A stretch of DNA of 64,000 bases from Marthasterias glacialis (lineage: Eukaryota; Echinodermata; Asteroidea; Forcipulatida; Asteriidae). A program made the translations under genes and the position numbers. The stretch covers positions 12,681,110 through 12,745,109 of the forward strand of contig OU452227.1 in assembly GCA_911728455.2 (NCBI GenBank). Direction: 5' to 3'. How positions within the stretch are numbered: the stretch's first letter is position 1; each line of letters starts with the position of its first letter. The notes beneath the pieces are model-generated. The model had not been told where the DNA came from. It ran no database searches and was given only the letters and a program-made list of their open reading frames with translations. This document shows, one piece after another, positions 1 to 11,568 of the stretch.

Positions 1-461
1 TTTTACATTTTTGTCTGCACACTTGTACGTGTCCATGTATGAGTACCATTTCAAGAGGCTACGGTTTTTAATTTCTTTTCTTTTTTTCATTTTTTGTTTT
101 TATAAGAGGCAATTAGTTCTTGTTAAGTTGAGTGCATTCTCTGCAGCTGGATGACAATTACTCTGATGAGTGAAGGATCAATACTTGAACTCTGATGACC
201 CTTTGATTTCAAAGACAATAGATCCTTAACAGGAGGGAGCCATCTTGCTTTCTCCTGGTGAAGTCAATGTGGCCAAACTGAGGCTGGAAGGGAATATCAA
301 TTGTGTGATGAATAATGTAGTGATGCAACTGATCAATATTTCAGACACTTCAAGCGATACCGACAAAAAATGGTCCAAAATAATCGCCTGATCTTATTAG
401 TTTGTTGGATTGGTGACTTTGTTTAATAGACCTCTTTCACAGGCCACCATCACTGAAGTCA

Positions 462-640
462 AACAGAGGCCTGGAATTACACGGAGGCCATGGCCTCTGT
501 TGCTCTGGTCTTGGCCTTGTTGCCCCTTCAAAAGTTTCCCATAGACTTCTACAAGATTTATTTCCAATGGAAGTGCCCTTTGCAAAAGGAAACTGGCCTT
601 GCCCTTTCAAAGATGAAATTCCAGGCCTGGCACAACTCTC
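462..640 (+). repeat. Dispersed repeat, copy 1 (three copies in the window)
   Basis: It shares the order 'CCTTGTTGCCCCTT', 'AAAGTTTCCC', 'GTGCCCTTT' and 'CTGGCCTTGCCC' with copies at about 36212-36340 and 37078-37170. Divergence is moderate. No coding capacity. Copy 3 runs directly into a tandem array made from its own end (see 37141). Confidence 0.6.
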
Positions 641-767
641 AGCCAATGATTGGTCGTCCTTTTACCTCAGTGAGGGCGCTGTTCAACCTTTGATGTCATG
701 TGCAAGGGTTCTATTGACAGCCCAATAAGTAATTAAAAAGAGAAGCAGTTAACTTTTGTAATCATAG

Positions 768-975
768 GTTTTTAGGGGATTCCGATTTAATGAGAAGTTG
801 CGGCCTTGACAAGAAAGAAACAAAACTCTATAGATTGGTTAGCTGGAGTAAAAGTAAGTAAACGAAAAGAGAAGAAAACATTTCTTGTGATTTGAACTTT
901 CTTGGGGATTCCAACTATGACATGTTGCGGCCGTGACGAGAGACGAAACTAAACTCTGCAGATCAGTTATCTGTC
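768..975 (+). repeat. Imperfect direct duplication of about 75 bp
   Basis: Segments 768-845 and 899-975 share the order GGGGATTCC, GTTGCGGCC, TGAC, GAAAC, AAACTCT and a GATTGGTTAGCTG/GATCAGTTATCTG end. Non-coding, diverged. Confidence 0.5.
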
Positions 976-2043
976 ACAGAGCACATGCATGTATTCTGTT
1001 GTTTTTTTTTTTAAAGCACTTTGCCCAGTCACACGTATTTGCAGTAAGGCCTGTTTTGTTTAGCTAGGACGTCTGTCAGAGTTGCAAAGTGCATTCTGTG
1101 ATAATAGGCATTGTTGTTACAGTCTCACATGACACCCTTTCTCTGTTGAATGTCGGATATCATTGCTTATATGGTATTTAAACAAAAATAGAAGGGCTTT
1201 GTGTGCTTGGGCGTGAAACTCGTGGAACTTGTACCTGTTTATTTTATAGGCCCCTATGTAGTTTTATTCATGCAATCGATTATTTATTCAGCAGTTAGTA
1301 TAATGTACTTAATGCATAAATGGTTGCGTTTATGCAGGGTTTTCCAACCTGTGAAACGACATGAAAGCATTGCGACCTCGTTGTATTTATGTACTGTACA
1401 TCTCATGTACACATACATCAAAACTAAGTATACAACTGTAACATGTTCATAAAGTGAAAATACAACACTGCATGTAGATGGTCATTTTTGGTCTTTTTTT
1501 CCCCCCGTGTGATTTTCTGAAATGACTTCCGCTTGTGTAATATTACTTCATAAACTGTTGTTCAGTGCTATAATGTATCATAACTACCTTAAACGTTGAC
1601 ATTTTCAAAGGTTGGTTGTAATGGTGTGTTTAATACATGAAGGTGAAATCATTTGCATTGGGGATAATGAATAATATTTGTGGGTTGTACTCTGGATCGA
1701 TATGTGATAACGCTGTGTACTCGGTTGCTTCATGAGTCATGTGGGAAAACAAAATAATGGATAATGGTGTGTTTATTGACAAACTGGAGGATTGGATTGA
1801 GTTGGCTGTTGAAATAAAAAAGAAGTTAAAACAAGTTTTTTCGTACATCTGAACCATTTCATTCCACTGTACATGTGTCACATTCCACGCTAAACCCAAG
1901 ACAGTAATTGGAAACTCAATTGCCATGTAACGACATTGCCACCTTGATTTGTGAATTTGTTTTCCAACGGGTGTTGAGTTTTCAAAACAAATTCACACAC
2001 GGTGAATAAGTATATATTTCTCTCTCCTTTTCTTTCTTTGCAG

Positions 2044-2088
2044 GTGTATTTTGCAATTTCAAGAATGTTTATCCAGTTGATAGAAAAA
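2044..2088 (+). other. Candidate phase-0 45-nt exon upstream of TNRC6
   Basis: A very strong pyrimidine tract and acceptor (cttttctttctttgcag) and a consensus donor (AAA|GTAAGT) enclose 45 nt reading VYFAISRMFIQLIEK. It is not recognised. It may be a 5' exon of TNRC6 or of another transcript, or a pair of cryptic sites. Confidence 0.25.
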
Positions 2089-2386
2089 GTAAGTTTACAG
2101 ATGTTTTTCTCTTGCAGGAAATGTGTTTTTATATATGCGTGTACATGTAACACGTTCAGGTCAGGTTGAATCGGTGGTATTTTTGTTCGCACACAAACAC
2201 ATGAATGTTAAAAGCGACTAGTAATGTAAGTGTACATTTTGTTCATGTACAACTGACAGATGCACAAAGACTTATAATGACTTAGGGTCATGTCACAACC
2301 AGTGACGGGCATTCTCAGCGGAGAAAGAAGATTCACATTCAATTATTATAATTATATCATTTTATCCCAGAGAGTAACATACATGT

Positions 2387-2836
2387 CAGGGTGCAAATTT
2401 GACACTAGTCCACAAGCCCGAGGCCAGTAGTTTTAGTGTCGGGCCAGTAAACTTACTAACTGGACAAGTCCGATTGTCTTGTGTTTTTTAATTGAACATT
2501 AATTAATATTAGTACCTCACTGATGTGTACTAATTAACTTGAACAAAAATCAAATTAAATGTCAAAATGTTGATTTTGAGTCTGATAAAATACCTTCCAA
2601 ATATATTGAGTAACGAAGTGTACTTAATACCCATAAAGATAGGAGATGAATCTTCTCTTATAATTATGGCCAAGTGCTTGTTCAGATAAGGAACAGTTAC
2701 ATGCATGTTAAACTGTGTCAGGAAGGTTTTTTCCTCATTTTGATTCTGGTCTTGTAAAAACAATTCTGGTCCAGAAAACATTTTGAGCTACAAGTCCCTG
2801 TGGTCTTGTGGAATTTTAACTCAAATTCAAGCCCTG
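2387..2836. mobile_element. MITE-like element with CAGGG termini
   Basis: The left end begins CAGGGTGCAAATTTGA...CCACAAG. The right end, read in complement, begins CAGGGCTTGAATTTGA...CCACAAG, giving imperfect terminal inverted repeats of about 30 bp around 390 bp of AT-rich non-coding DNA. I could not see a convincing target-site duplication. Confidence 0.5.
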
Positions 2837-3320
2837 CACGTAATATTAGAGAGGGGGAAAAAAAGGTCTATTTTGAATGCGGTGTAGTTGGTTGCCTCCA
2901 AGTTGTGCAATATTTGTGCAAGTGTTTTATTGATAATCATTTTGCAGCCATCTTGTGTTTTTTTTATCCGGTCCCATTAAAAATCAACGTAGCCATGTTG
3001 AGGCCGAATGAAAAATAGTCAGGCTCCCTTGTGCCGTACTAACAATCAGTATTCATTATTACCATTGCAGACAGGGTACATGAACAAGATGGAGATTAAG
3101 ATATTATGTGGTGAAGGTGAATTGATTAATCCCAACTCCCTTTAGTGATTTATTATGTGTAAGGTCCTTCCTCAATCTAACAAAATCTAAGTTTTATGAT
3201 GACGCCAATGGAACTGGGACAATAAACAAACAAAAAGTGTTAAATCATATAGTTTTTCACACAACTTCCCTTTAAGTAGAAAAGCTTCCGCTGATGCATC
3301 CAACCTTTGCAAAACTACTG

Positions 3321-3531
3321 ATTAAAGGGACTGTGTCATCATGATTATAGCAGGCCTGTGGCTGTGCATGGAAAAATGAACTTTCACCCAGATACTGCAC
3401 ACGCGCTTGCTTGCAGTCAAACCAGAAACGGTGCCGTCTTTGTCAAACTATGATGTGACCACCGGCGCGGCATGCGCATAGGAACTGGGTTATTCCATTT
3501 ACTGCTATAATCATGACACAGCCCCTTTAAT
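3321..3531. mobile_element. MITE with about 30-bp terminal inverted repeats and TTAA ends
   Basis: The left arm at 3321-3353 starts ATTAAAGGGACTGTGTCAT and ends GATTATAGCAG. The right arm at 3502-3531 is its complement except for one mismatch and a 3-base gap. TTAA at both boundaries suggests a piggyBac-type TTAA target (inference). The interior is GC-richer than its surroundings and has no open frame of note. Confidence 0.7.
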
Positions 3532-3944
3532 GAAAACACAAACTCAATCCGAAGAGGGGAAAGACATACACACGCATAAAAAAATATTTGGAAATAACAG
3601 TAGGTACAGATTCATCAGTACAAAACCTCCACAACCATGCGCTGTAGAGAATGTTTGAAAAGACAGGAATATCTGATTGCAATCAAATGCATGACATGCA
3701 CAGCTCCATGTCCTTGCATAGTGCATGATATGTGCTCATCAAACCTTTCAAAAATTGGTCATGAATATTTCATGTCGGAATCTTCAGCATGAGAGAGATA
3801 GAGAGATAGAGTGGGAGAAAGAGAAGGGAAAAACCGAGAGAAAATAAATGTCCTGCGTTATAATGTTTGAGAGAGCATTGTTTGGCTTGACAGCCTGAGG
3901 CAAGCAACAGTGCTTGACATACTGTACATGTACATGTATGTATG

Positions 3945-4045
3945 CCACGACCCTTTTTTTCCCCCATCTTTTTTTTCCGTTTCCCTTTTCTGCTTGCGTT
4001 TTTTTTTTTTTTTCCCCTCCGCTCTCTCTCTCTCTCTCTTCGGCC
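3945..4045 (+). repeat. Polypyrimidine tract with CT microsatellite
   Basis: About 100 bases almost entirely C and T on this strand, ending in a (CT)n run at 4021-4040. A matching GA-rich tract lies at about 3788-3845. A purine/pyrimidine tract like this can adopt non-B structure. Confidence 0.6.
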
Positions 4046-5178
4046 CCGGCCCAGACAGGAAATGAATGTCAGTGTCTGGGATTGAGATGCCGTCTGACTC
4101 ACACTTAGAAGTGCAACTTCTGAAATTTCTTGCTGGCTTGCTCGGGCAGAGGGTCGTTTTCCTGCCGCGTTGATTAAATTGAATGCGCTAATTTTATTGA
4201 CTTATTTTCCTTCCGAGGATACGGCCTGAATATTTATGACAGTTTAAAGTGTATAATTGACCAAATTATGTATACTCGTCAGATGTTCATGTAAGTATTG
4301 TTTTGTATTGGGGATCTCATGTGAGAAGGTGTACTTTCTAAAATACTATAATACTGTTATCACTGTAAACGTAGGTAGCATGTTTAGAACACGCCGAATG
4401 ATGACATTTGTGTACATGTGAAAGTGTGCACAACATCGGTAAGATTCAAATCACGTTCAGAGATTTGCACATGACTTTCATTGTGCGAAGATGGTCATGG
4501 TGGAAAAATTCTCTTGAAATATTTTTGCTTGAAGTGCTATAGCTTTTGAGAAGTGAGTACAACATTTTAATTTTAGTCCAAAATCTGATGTTTGAAAACA
4601 GTGAAACATATGAGGTTATTTTCTTAGTATTTTCTCATGACTCTGATGACTGAGTAGGCTTGAACTTTCACTGGTTTGTTATTTCATGTATATGTTGGTT
4701 CACATAAAAGTGTGTAGACTGGTATTTGACAATTACTTATGTTGTCTGCATGCTTTAAACATGTTATTGTTGAGATGAACAAAATTTGAATTTATACTCA
4801 TGTGTTTGTAAACTTGTTAAGAAAATAATTGTTTCTTTATTCAGAAAATAACTAAAGAAAATAAATGGGCTTGCATACCAGATATTCCCCTTAAAGATTC
4901 AAAATTGGCCTGATACATTTGGCTTACATAAAGTAAGACTTTTTAAATGTAAAAACTGATAACACATAATCAATTAGCCCCAATGGTTGCTCTATATGAG
5001 CATTTTCGGTCTTCTACAGGCCTGCTGTAGCTTCTACTCCAGTTGCACCTCTATTGGGAAACACAAACAGCGTTATCAATGTAATTTATTTTGTTTTAGT
5101 CCATTTGTAACGTTGTCTGATTCTGGTCCTGGCGCCTGAAAGTCATTTCCCCCACCCCCCCACACCCGCCCGGCAATA

Positions 5179-5211
5179 ACACAAACACACACACACACAC
5201 ACACACACACA
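5179..5211 (+). repeat. (CA)n microsatellite
   Basis: An AC dinucleotide run of about 14 repeats, with C-rich DNA just before it. Confidence 0.9.
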
Positions 5212-5414
5212 GCAGAGCCGTAGTAAATTGATAAATAGTGTAATACTGGGCTTCATTTATTTGCACGGCTGGGTTTGTGATGATAAGCACATCTTAATTA
5301 ACCTACGGTTGTATAAAGGAGATAATCCAACGGAGTCCTTTCAATGTGTCTATGGTATTAATAATATTGTAACCAGTTGTCGCCGGGACTTTTTTATTAA
5401 AAAAGTCAGTCAGT

Positions 5415-5438
5415 CCCCCCCCCCCCCCCCCCCCCCCC
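5415..5438 (+). repeat. 24-base poly-C tract
   Basis: An uninterrupted run of 24 C residues, followed within 170 bases by long A-runs at about 5587-5640. Length is unreliable in sequencing. Confidence 0.85.
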
Positions 5439-6361
5439 GTTCCCCAGCAGTGGAATGCACGGGTGACCTTTGCTCCTGTATTTAAAAATTACATGATGGC
5501 GTCTTAACAGGGCTTCCGTTTCCAGGCATGGGAAAACATTTGCATCTTCACACATCATCCGGTGCCTACTGGTTAACAATACGGCATTACAAAAAAAGAA
5601 CACCAAAAAAAAAAAAAAAAAAAAAAACACAAAAAAAAAATGAACACCTGCTGAAAATCTTCAAAAAAATTTGAAGAACTTGTTTAAAGAAGTTTCTTTA
5701 GAAGTATGTGGTGAAAGATTGGGCAATCCATGGCCTATTAAATGGCTCTGCTTACAGTCGAAGTGTGCATTTTTGTTGTGTGCGCTGTAAGCGCAAAATT
5801 CTGTGGTAAGTAGCACCATGACATTGGCCCCACATTTGATGCTACGTTAAGGTCCAACTACATCTTTTGAAAAAAAGAATAAGTCAGCTGTTGTTTATAC
5901 TGACCCTTTGCATGATGGGGAATGCGCCTCCGCACAATGCGCGTCTATCATTTCTAAGCTTAATCATTTCCAACATATTGGGAGTCAATTCCTTTGCAGA
6001 CATTTTGACTCCCACAAATGGCGGACAGGGTAGGCGCGTGTAAGTGCACTGCTCTTTGTGAAATGGGTTATCACTGTGGGAATAGAAAGAAATACTCGTA
6101 AATGTAGCAAAGAGTTTTCAGCAACTTATTCTTGTTTTGAACTTGTCTTGGAGAAATTATTATTTACAAAGACACGGTAGGTTTAGACTGCTGTTCAGTT
6201 CATCTCAAATTCCAGTAACAAACCACAAGGGAAACTGACTGGATAAATTTAATTCAATTTTCAGGTGAACAAAGAAAAAATAATTTCAAATTCAGACTCC
6301 TGTCTTGTACTCACAGCTAATGTAGTGGATATTCTCTTTTTATCATTGTTCATTTTTGTAG

Positions 6362-6412
6362 TTGATTGCGAGACAACTATCCCTCTGTGAAGGTCCCACC
6401 GCTGCCGCACCG
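6362..6412 (+). other. Candidate phase-0 51-nt exon upstream of TNRC6
   Basis: Acceptor ttcatttttgtag and donor ACCG|GTGAGT enclose 51 nt with an open frame (LIARQLSLCEGPTAAAP). The peptide is not recognised. It is kept only because the splice signals are strong and its length is a multiple of three, like two other candidates upstream of TNRC6. Confidence 0.22.
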
Positions 6413-7676
6413 GTGAGTTGGGACAAGATGATGATGTAAACCATTCCCTCCGTTCACAAGGAGGTATATGCAAGATTTGTTCACGTCTTATAGGTAAGCA
6501 GGTCAGATTTGCCGTCTTGTTGTGGACAAGTTTGGATCCTTGCAAGAAAGGACACATGAATGAATGACGGAATTGGTCACAAGCTATTTTTAATTGTGAA
6601 AAGAGTATTGAAGTTTTGAACTTTTGAACAAGAGATTTGTGAAATGGAAATAAACGTTGTTGAATTGTACCAACATTAAGTTGAAAGGGTAACTTTATTT
6701 AGTTTGCAATTTAGAGAGTCTTTAAATCTATGAATATAATTTGAAGGGGCAACAAAGCCAAGGGTGAAATTGCATGGCACAAATTCATAGAGCTGCCTAA
6801 GCAGTTAATAGTGTTTCAATATTTTTGGCGTAAACACATTTTGTGCCGTTTTATATTATATTGGAATTAAACTGTGGTAGCCCTTGCAAATGGATGTAGA
6901 GTCATTTAAAGTGGATACTGCCATGTCACAGGCAGAACCATAATTCATATTTTTTCTCTGTTTCTCTCGTCAATTCCCCTTTTCTGCAGAAGACGAATAG
7001 TGCTGCACAAAGTCAGAAAAGTTAACATTTCAGAAGCACACGTTGCATACTGAGAGCCTTAACTGTTAGATTTTTAGGTGAGTTTAACCTCCGACCCCGG
7101 GGTGTTTTTAGAGGTTAATCAACCTATTAAAACCTGACAAAACCCCACATTGTTGTTTTCAAGGTTGACGCTCCTGTGCTGAAAGTAGCTATCTAGAAAA
7201 ACAAGTTTTTTTTAAGTTTTTCATTTTGCAAGTTAGTTGACTTGCAATTCAAAACAATATGAAAGTTTAATTTTGTGTCTCAGTCAAATCATTGTTTTTA
7301 ACCAAAATGAGGCGCAGAGAGAATAGTGTGGCCTCTTTTTTTATATAGAGAGAATAACTAGCCATGACTGCTTAAGCATACGGGGAACATGACAAATATG
7401 GTGGCAGCTTGGTATGGGTCTAAAAAGGGTTTAAGACAAGTTTATATTGAGATGACAAATTCATTAACTTGTCATCAGGTGTCAACCTCAATTTCTCAAA
7501 TACTTAAATGAAAAACTGTAAGTTTTTTTTGCTTTTTTCTGTCATAGTGCTATTTTATGAGGCTGGGATTTCAGAAACAGTGAACTACTGTGAGGTTCTC
7601 ACTGTGGAGTAGACTGTCTGTAAAAAGACAGGGAAAGCAAGTTGATATTCGTGAAGGTAGGTCTTACATTTCTTAA

Positions 7677-8306
7677 CCAGTTGCCTCCGGGATTCTTACA
7701 TGTTTTCCTGTCCAACCTGACAGGATTATTTTCTAGGAATTGCCAGAATCATTTTTCTTTGAGAGTACCGCTGACAAAAAAAAACTTTGACTTGACAAAG
7801 CCAAGAGAACAAAGATTTTATTGCACCGTGATTTTTGTTTCCCAATTGAAAAAAATGTTGAGTTCATGTACTATGAATTGCAGAACCTTGGCCGTAAGCA
7901 ACGGCATAGGATTGGTACTAAGCCTGGAACCATTGCTGGATCCCTGGTGCACTCTGACTTATCTTCATTTAGCCCGAAATACAATTAATACAATGGTGGA
8001 AGCCTCTTGATGTCTCTTAATTTTCTTCTTGGTACAAAAAGACAAAGGTCTGGAATCGGGGATTTCACAAAAACCATCACACAATAGCCAAAAATCGGCA
8101 AAATATGTAAGACCATATTTCCCTTTGTGTGGGTGAAACGAAGCGTTCGAAAGCGTGTACGTGCTCTGTGCACGCTCAGTGGTGGAATGTCTGGGGCGAC
8201 CTTTGTTCCGGTTTTTCCGATTTCATACAGTGGCATGTCCCAACGTCACCCGTTTGCTGGTTCAAAAGATATTTTCGTGGATACACGTCAGCCAGCGCCA
8301 ACTGGA
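7677..8306 (+). mobile_element. Inverted-repeat family element, copy 1
   Basis: A non-coding element of about 630 bp whose ends are imperfectly complementary (CCAGTTGCCTCCGGGA at left; complement of the right end CCAGTTGGCGCTGGC). Its sequence recurs in opposite orientation at about 9282-9905, and part of it in TNRC6 intron 7 at about 18249-18480. Shared landmarks include GGTACAAAAAGACAAAGGTCTGGAAT and ACCGCTGAC...TTTGACTTGACAAAGCC. Confidence 0.6.
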
Positions 8307-8639
8307 TAATGCTTTTGGTTTCTTGAAAGAGATATCAATTTCTCTTCTTTTTGTGTTGGATTTTCTTGCCACTTTTAGTCTCCAAAAAGTTGAACGTACA
8401 TGTACGTATTTTATCAGTTTTTGGTGCATAGACGGCACTTAATACATATTTTTGACAAACTTGTGAATCATTTTGATTTCATTGTCCAAACTTTTGTTTT
8501 TGTGTAATGCCTTTTATTGATTCAAACTAAATCTTTTCCAGTTACTGTATGTTTTCTGTTTATGTCATTGCATGTTTTCTTTGGCTTTTAATATAATTAA
8601 TTAACGTAATGTAATTGATTAATCAATTAATTAAGTATT

Positions 8640-8795
8640 ACTGTGTACAGCGCTTTGTGATTTTCATGTGAGTTTCTTTGGATTTTAATGTAATTTGTGA
8701 AATTTTTTATAGGGTTATTGTTTTCTGTGTACAATGTTTTGAGATTGTAATGTAAATTGATATATTAAAAATAATCTGTTATTATTATTATCAAG
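8640..8795 (+). repeat. Probable LINE/SINE 3' tail
   Basis: Contains TGTACAGCGCTTTGTGAT and a second diverged TGTGTACAATGTTTTGAGAT, ending in AATAATCTGTTATTATTATTATC. This GCGCTTTG-plus-ATT-microsatellite layout is typical of CR1/L2-type retroelement tails (family knowledge). Confidence 0.4.
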
Positions 8796-8944
8796 TCAAT
8801 TATATACGTTATAAAATGAATACCAGCTTTGTCGTATATTTTTCAGCTATGACTTTTCTCTACTGCCGATTTATGAAAGGGAAACACTTCAGGCTTAGCT
8901 GCCCATTTCACTTTTGTAATCTTTATGTGTGTTATTGTTTTCAG

Positions 8945-8971
8945 GTTTTCACAGAACAAAGAACACCAAAG
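8945..8971 (+). other. Candidate phase-0 27-nt micro-exon upstream of TNRC6
   Basis: Acceptor tgttattgttttcag and donor AAAG|GTGAGC enclose 27 nt reading VFTEQRTPK. Vertebrate TNRC6 N-termini have a VTEQKTKVPE-like stretch, so this could be its counterpart, joined in phase 0 to the alternative acceptor at 10892. The likeness is short and may be chance. Confidence 0.28.
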
Positions 8972-9281
8972 GTGAGCAAGTTATTTTCAACATAAATATT
9001 TAAAATCTGCATGTTGATTAAAAAAAAAAAAAAAATCATCCAGCCTCCCCCACAAGTAGTAGGTTTTTTCCTCCTAGTTTGATGGTAGTTGACTTAAAAG
9101 CTGACGATGGTATATGTCTCCCAGAGATTGATTTTTTTATAAATTGAGGTTGTTTTGTTTTCATTACTGCACTGAATGAAACCAAAATGACACGCCTAGA
9201 TGTATTTCTCTAGAGCTGATTAAACTGTTCAGCAAATTTCTACCTAGATGTGGGTTGTAGCTAGTTCTAGCTCTCTTTAAC

Positions 9282-9905
9282 CAGTTGTCGCTGAGTCAGC
9301 AAAAGGGTGACATGAGTCTTGTATTGTTGCGTGAAATTCCAAGCCCGGAATAAAGGTTGCCCGGGACATTCCACTGCTGAGTGTGCACAGAGCACGTACA
9401 CACCGTGTAACGCTTTGTTTCACCCACACAAACAGGACGGATGGCGCTGAATATTCAAACAGTTTGTCACTATTGTGTGGGAGTTATTGTGTAATTCATG
9501 ATTCCAGACCTTTGTCCTTTTGTTCCAAGAAGAGGATTACGAGACATCAAGAGGCATTTCGGCTCAGTGGAGGTAATTCCTAGTGAACCAGGTTTCCAGC
9601 CTTGATTCCGGATCGGGGAACAATCCGGCGAGGTTTTGCAATTCACGGTACGTGAATTTGACATTTTCTCAATAGAGAAAACAAAAAATTGGTTGCTTCA
9701 AAAAGAACCTTTGTTTTCTTGGCTTTGTCAAGTCAAGGTTTTTTTGTGTCAGCGGTACTTTCACTAAAAAAATGATTTCGTCAATTCCGTAGGCTGGATG
9801 GGAAAGTGGAAGATTCGTGGCGGCAAGTGGGTAAATGCCTCTGCGAAGGCTTCCAATGAAATGATGTTTTCCTGATATTCTAATATCACTAAAGACATAA
9901 ACCAA
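9282..9905 (-). mobile_element. Inverted-repeat family element, copy 2 (opposite orientation)
   Basis: Reads as the diverged complement of 7677-8306. It starts CCAGTTGTCGCTGAGTCAGC, then a CCGGGACATTCCACTG block, ATTCCAGACCTTTGTCC, GCTTTGTCAAGTCAAGG and GTCAGCGGTACTTTC. With copy 1 it forms a large inverted pair with a spacer of about 975 bp. Confidence 0.6.
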
Positions 9906-10417
9906 AACAGGTGCTTCTAAATTCCCCGTTTAGTCATCATGTAAAAAGTCGAAGTCACTTTTATCAATGACTCAAGCTTACGCTGACAATTTGTTTTCTC
10001 TTTACTTGGCTCTCTTCCAATCTTAAATACCCTTATGGCAAGAGACAGGACTGGGCCATCACTGCTTGATTTGGTTTTACTGAAAATATGAGCATTCGCT
10101 ATAACCCGACCAGATATTGCAAACAAGCCAAATTCTTCAGCTATTATGCTTACATTGCCAAGCGTTCTGAAATTTGCCGAACAAGTTATACAAGTTATAC
10201 AAGCCAAAACCAAAGATTTTTCTGCCAATTTCAGGGATGAGAAATTTCAGACTTTGATCATAATTCAGACCTTTTCTGTCTGCCCGGTGAAAACAAATTG
10301 CTGTTTTTTTCTTCAGATAAAGTGATATCCTGCCACCCCTATCCCATGTCCGGCACCCCCTTCCCCCAGTCATTCCTGATTAAACCTTGCAACTTTGTCT
10401 TGTGTTGTCCCCAGCAG

Positions 10418-10574
10418 ATTATTCTTAAAAAGCCAAAGCCCATGCAACTGCCATAGAGGACACCAATCCATTGGGACAAGGCATTCAGACTACACCGGTG
10501 GTCAGCTCAAGCAGTGAATGTACGGTGTCAGTGTGCTTCCACTATTGGCAATTCACAAAGCTAATTTTTTACTG
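10418..10574 (+). other. Candidate 5' UTR exon of TNRC6
   Basis: Bounded by a good acceptor (tgttgtccccagcag) and a good donor (CTG|GTGAGT), 305-320 bp upstream of the start-codon exon. All three forward frames contain stops, so if used it would be untranslated. No expression evidence is visible. Confidence 0.4.
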
Positions 10575-10895
10575 GTGAGTTTCGAAGTATTGAGACCTAT
10601 GGGTGCCCAAAACCACAACCTCTCTCTTGTGTATTCTATTGCGTGTGTATTTTACCCCTTTTGTGATGAAGCATCAGTTACAGAAACGGCTGTCTAGTTT
10701 CTTGTGTCAACTATATTCTTGAGAACCAGCTTTTTGATAATCACCAGACTAATTTGTGGTAAATTTTGCACAGCTATTAATTCTACTTTGTGACACAAAA
10801 TCCTTTCTTTATGAGGGTGTATTTGATATTAATTGTTGTAGTAAACTTAGTAATTGTTCTGTTTTTGTTTTAATAACAGATGTTACTCTTAGTCC

Positions 10896-11568
10896 ATGGA
10901 CCAAACCAGTGCTAAACAAAGAATTGTAGTTGATGAACACGATATGGAGGCCTGGCCAGCTATCAAACGTGAACCTAGCCGTCCCACCCCCACTGAAAAC
11001 GAACTCAAGACCACTTCTTCCTCCACCGCTACCACTAACATGCCGGCTGCCAGTCAAAGTAACGACCAAGGTCGCAATATGACAACCAGCACCAGCTCCA
11101 AGAGCGGCAACGGCGGCGGCATGATCAACTCCATCTGGAGTACAGGCACGGTGGCAGGAGGGGGATGGGGCTCCATCACCACCACTGCTATGTCGCAGAG
11201 CGGGAAGGACTCCGTTGTGGGGTCTCAATTTCAGCAGGGTCTCTTTTCAGGCCCCGGAGGCAGTGCCCTCCCCGCAGGCACCACCGGAAACTCTGTCTGG
11301 GGAAACAGTGGTGCACCAAGCGCCAACTCTGAGGGGGAGAACAGGAAAGAGCCGAGATCTGGCTGGACAGGCAGCAGCGGGAGCAATAACGATGAAGACA
11401 GTAATGGGATGGATACACAACCATCAGCGCCTTCTACACAAGGCCAAGGTGAACGCATGCAAACGGACAGCCCGCTGCCAACGACCACAGTATCTACCAG
11501 CACATCAAGTTGGGGTCCCAGTAAGGAACAAAATGCAGGTGCTAATAACACTGCCTCTAGTGCTAACG
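10896..11568 (+). CDS. TNRC6: TNRC6 coding exon 1: start codon and N-terminal GW region
   Basis: Encodes residues 1-224 plus one base. The motif [13 protein letters not shown] matches the VDGSDMEEWPCI-type motif that precedes the GW repeats in vertebrate TNRC6 proteins (from family knowledge). The rest is Ser/Thr/Gly/Asn-rich with scattered W-G pairs. Two acceptors fit the exon start: taataacag at 10879, which leaves a TAG in frame before the ATG, and cttag at 10892, which would read TCC-ATG in phase 0 and permit coding exons upstream. The donor is AACG|GTAAGA. Reading past the donor stops at 11594. Confidence 0.9.

Larger units (their letters stand above)
1..2043. other. Non-coding DNA, left flank
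   Basis: Besides the dispersed repeat at 462 and the direct duplication at 768, I see no coding exon, RNA gene or clear promoter. Short open frames here lack splice context or family resemblance. Confidence 0.5.
2837..7676. other. Non-coding DNA between repeats upstream of TNRC6
   Basis: Apart from the MITE, microsatellites and the candidate exon listed separately, nothing is supported. A 6990-7077 block has a good acceptor (ttccccttttctgcag) and donor (TTTTTAG|GTGAGT) but stops in every frame, so it could only be untranslated. Confidence 0.4.

Noticed and set aside
3770..4102. Arg/Lys/Glu-rich minus-strand frame
   Set aside because: Its composition comes from the CT/GA-rich low-complexity tract.
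8129..8442. Three overlapping + strand frames of 60-95 codons
   Set aside because: They lie inside an inverted-repeat transposon family, and the related copies do not keep the frames.
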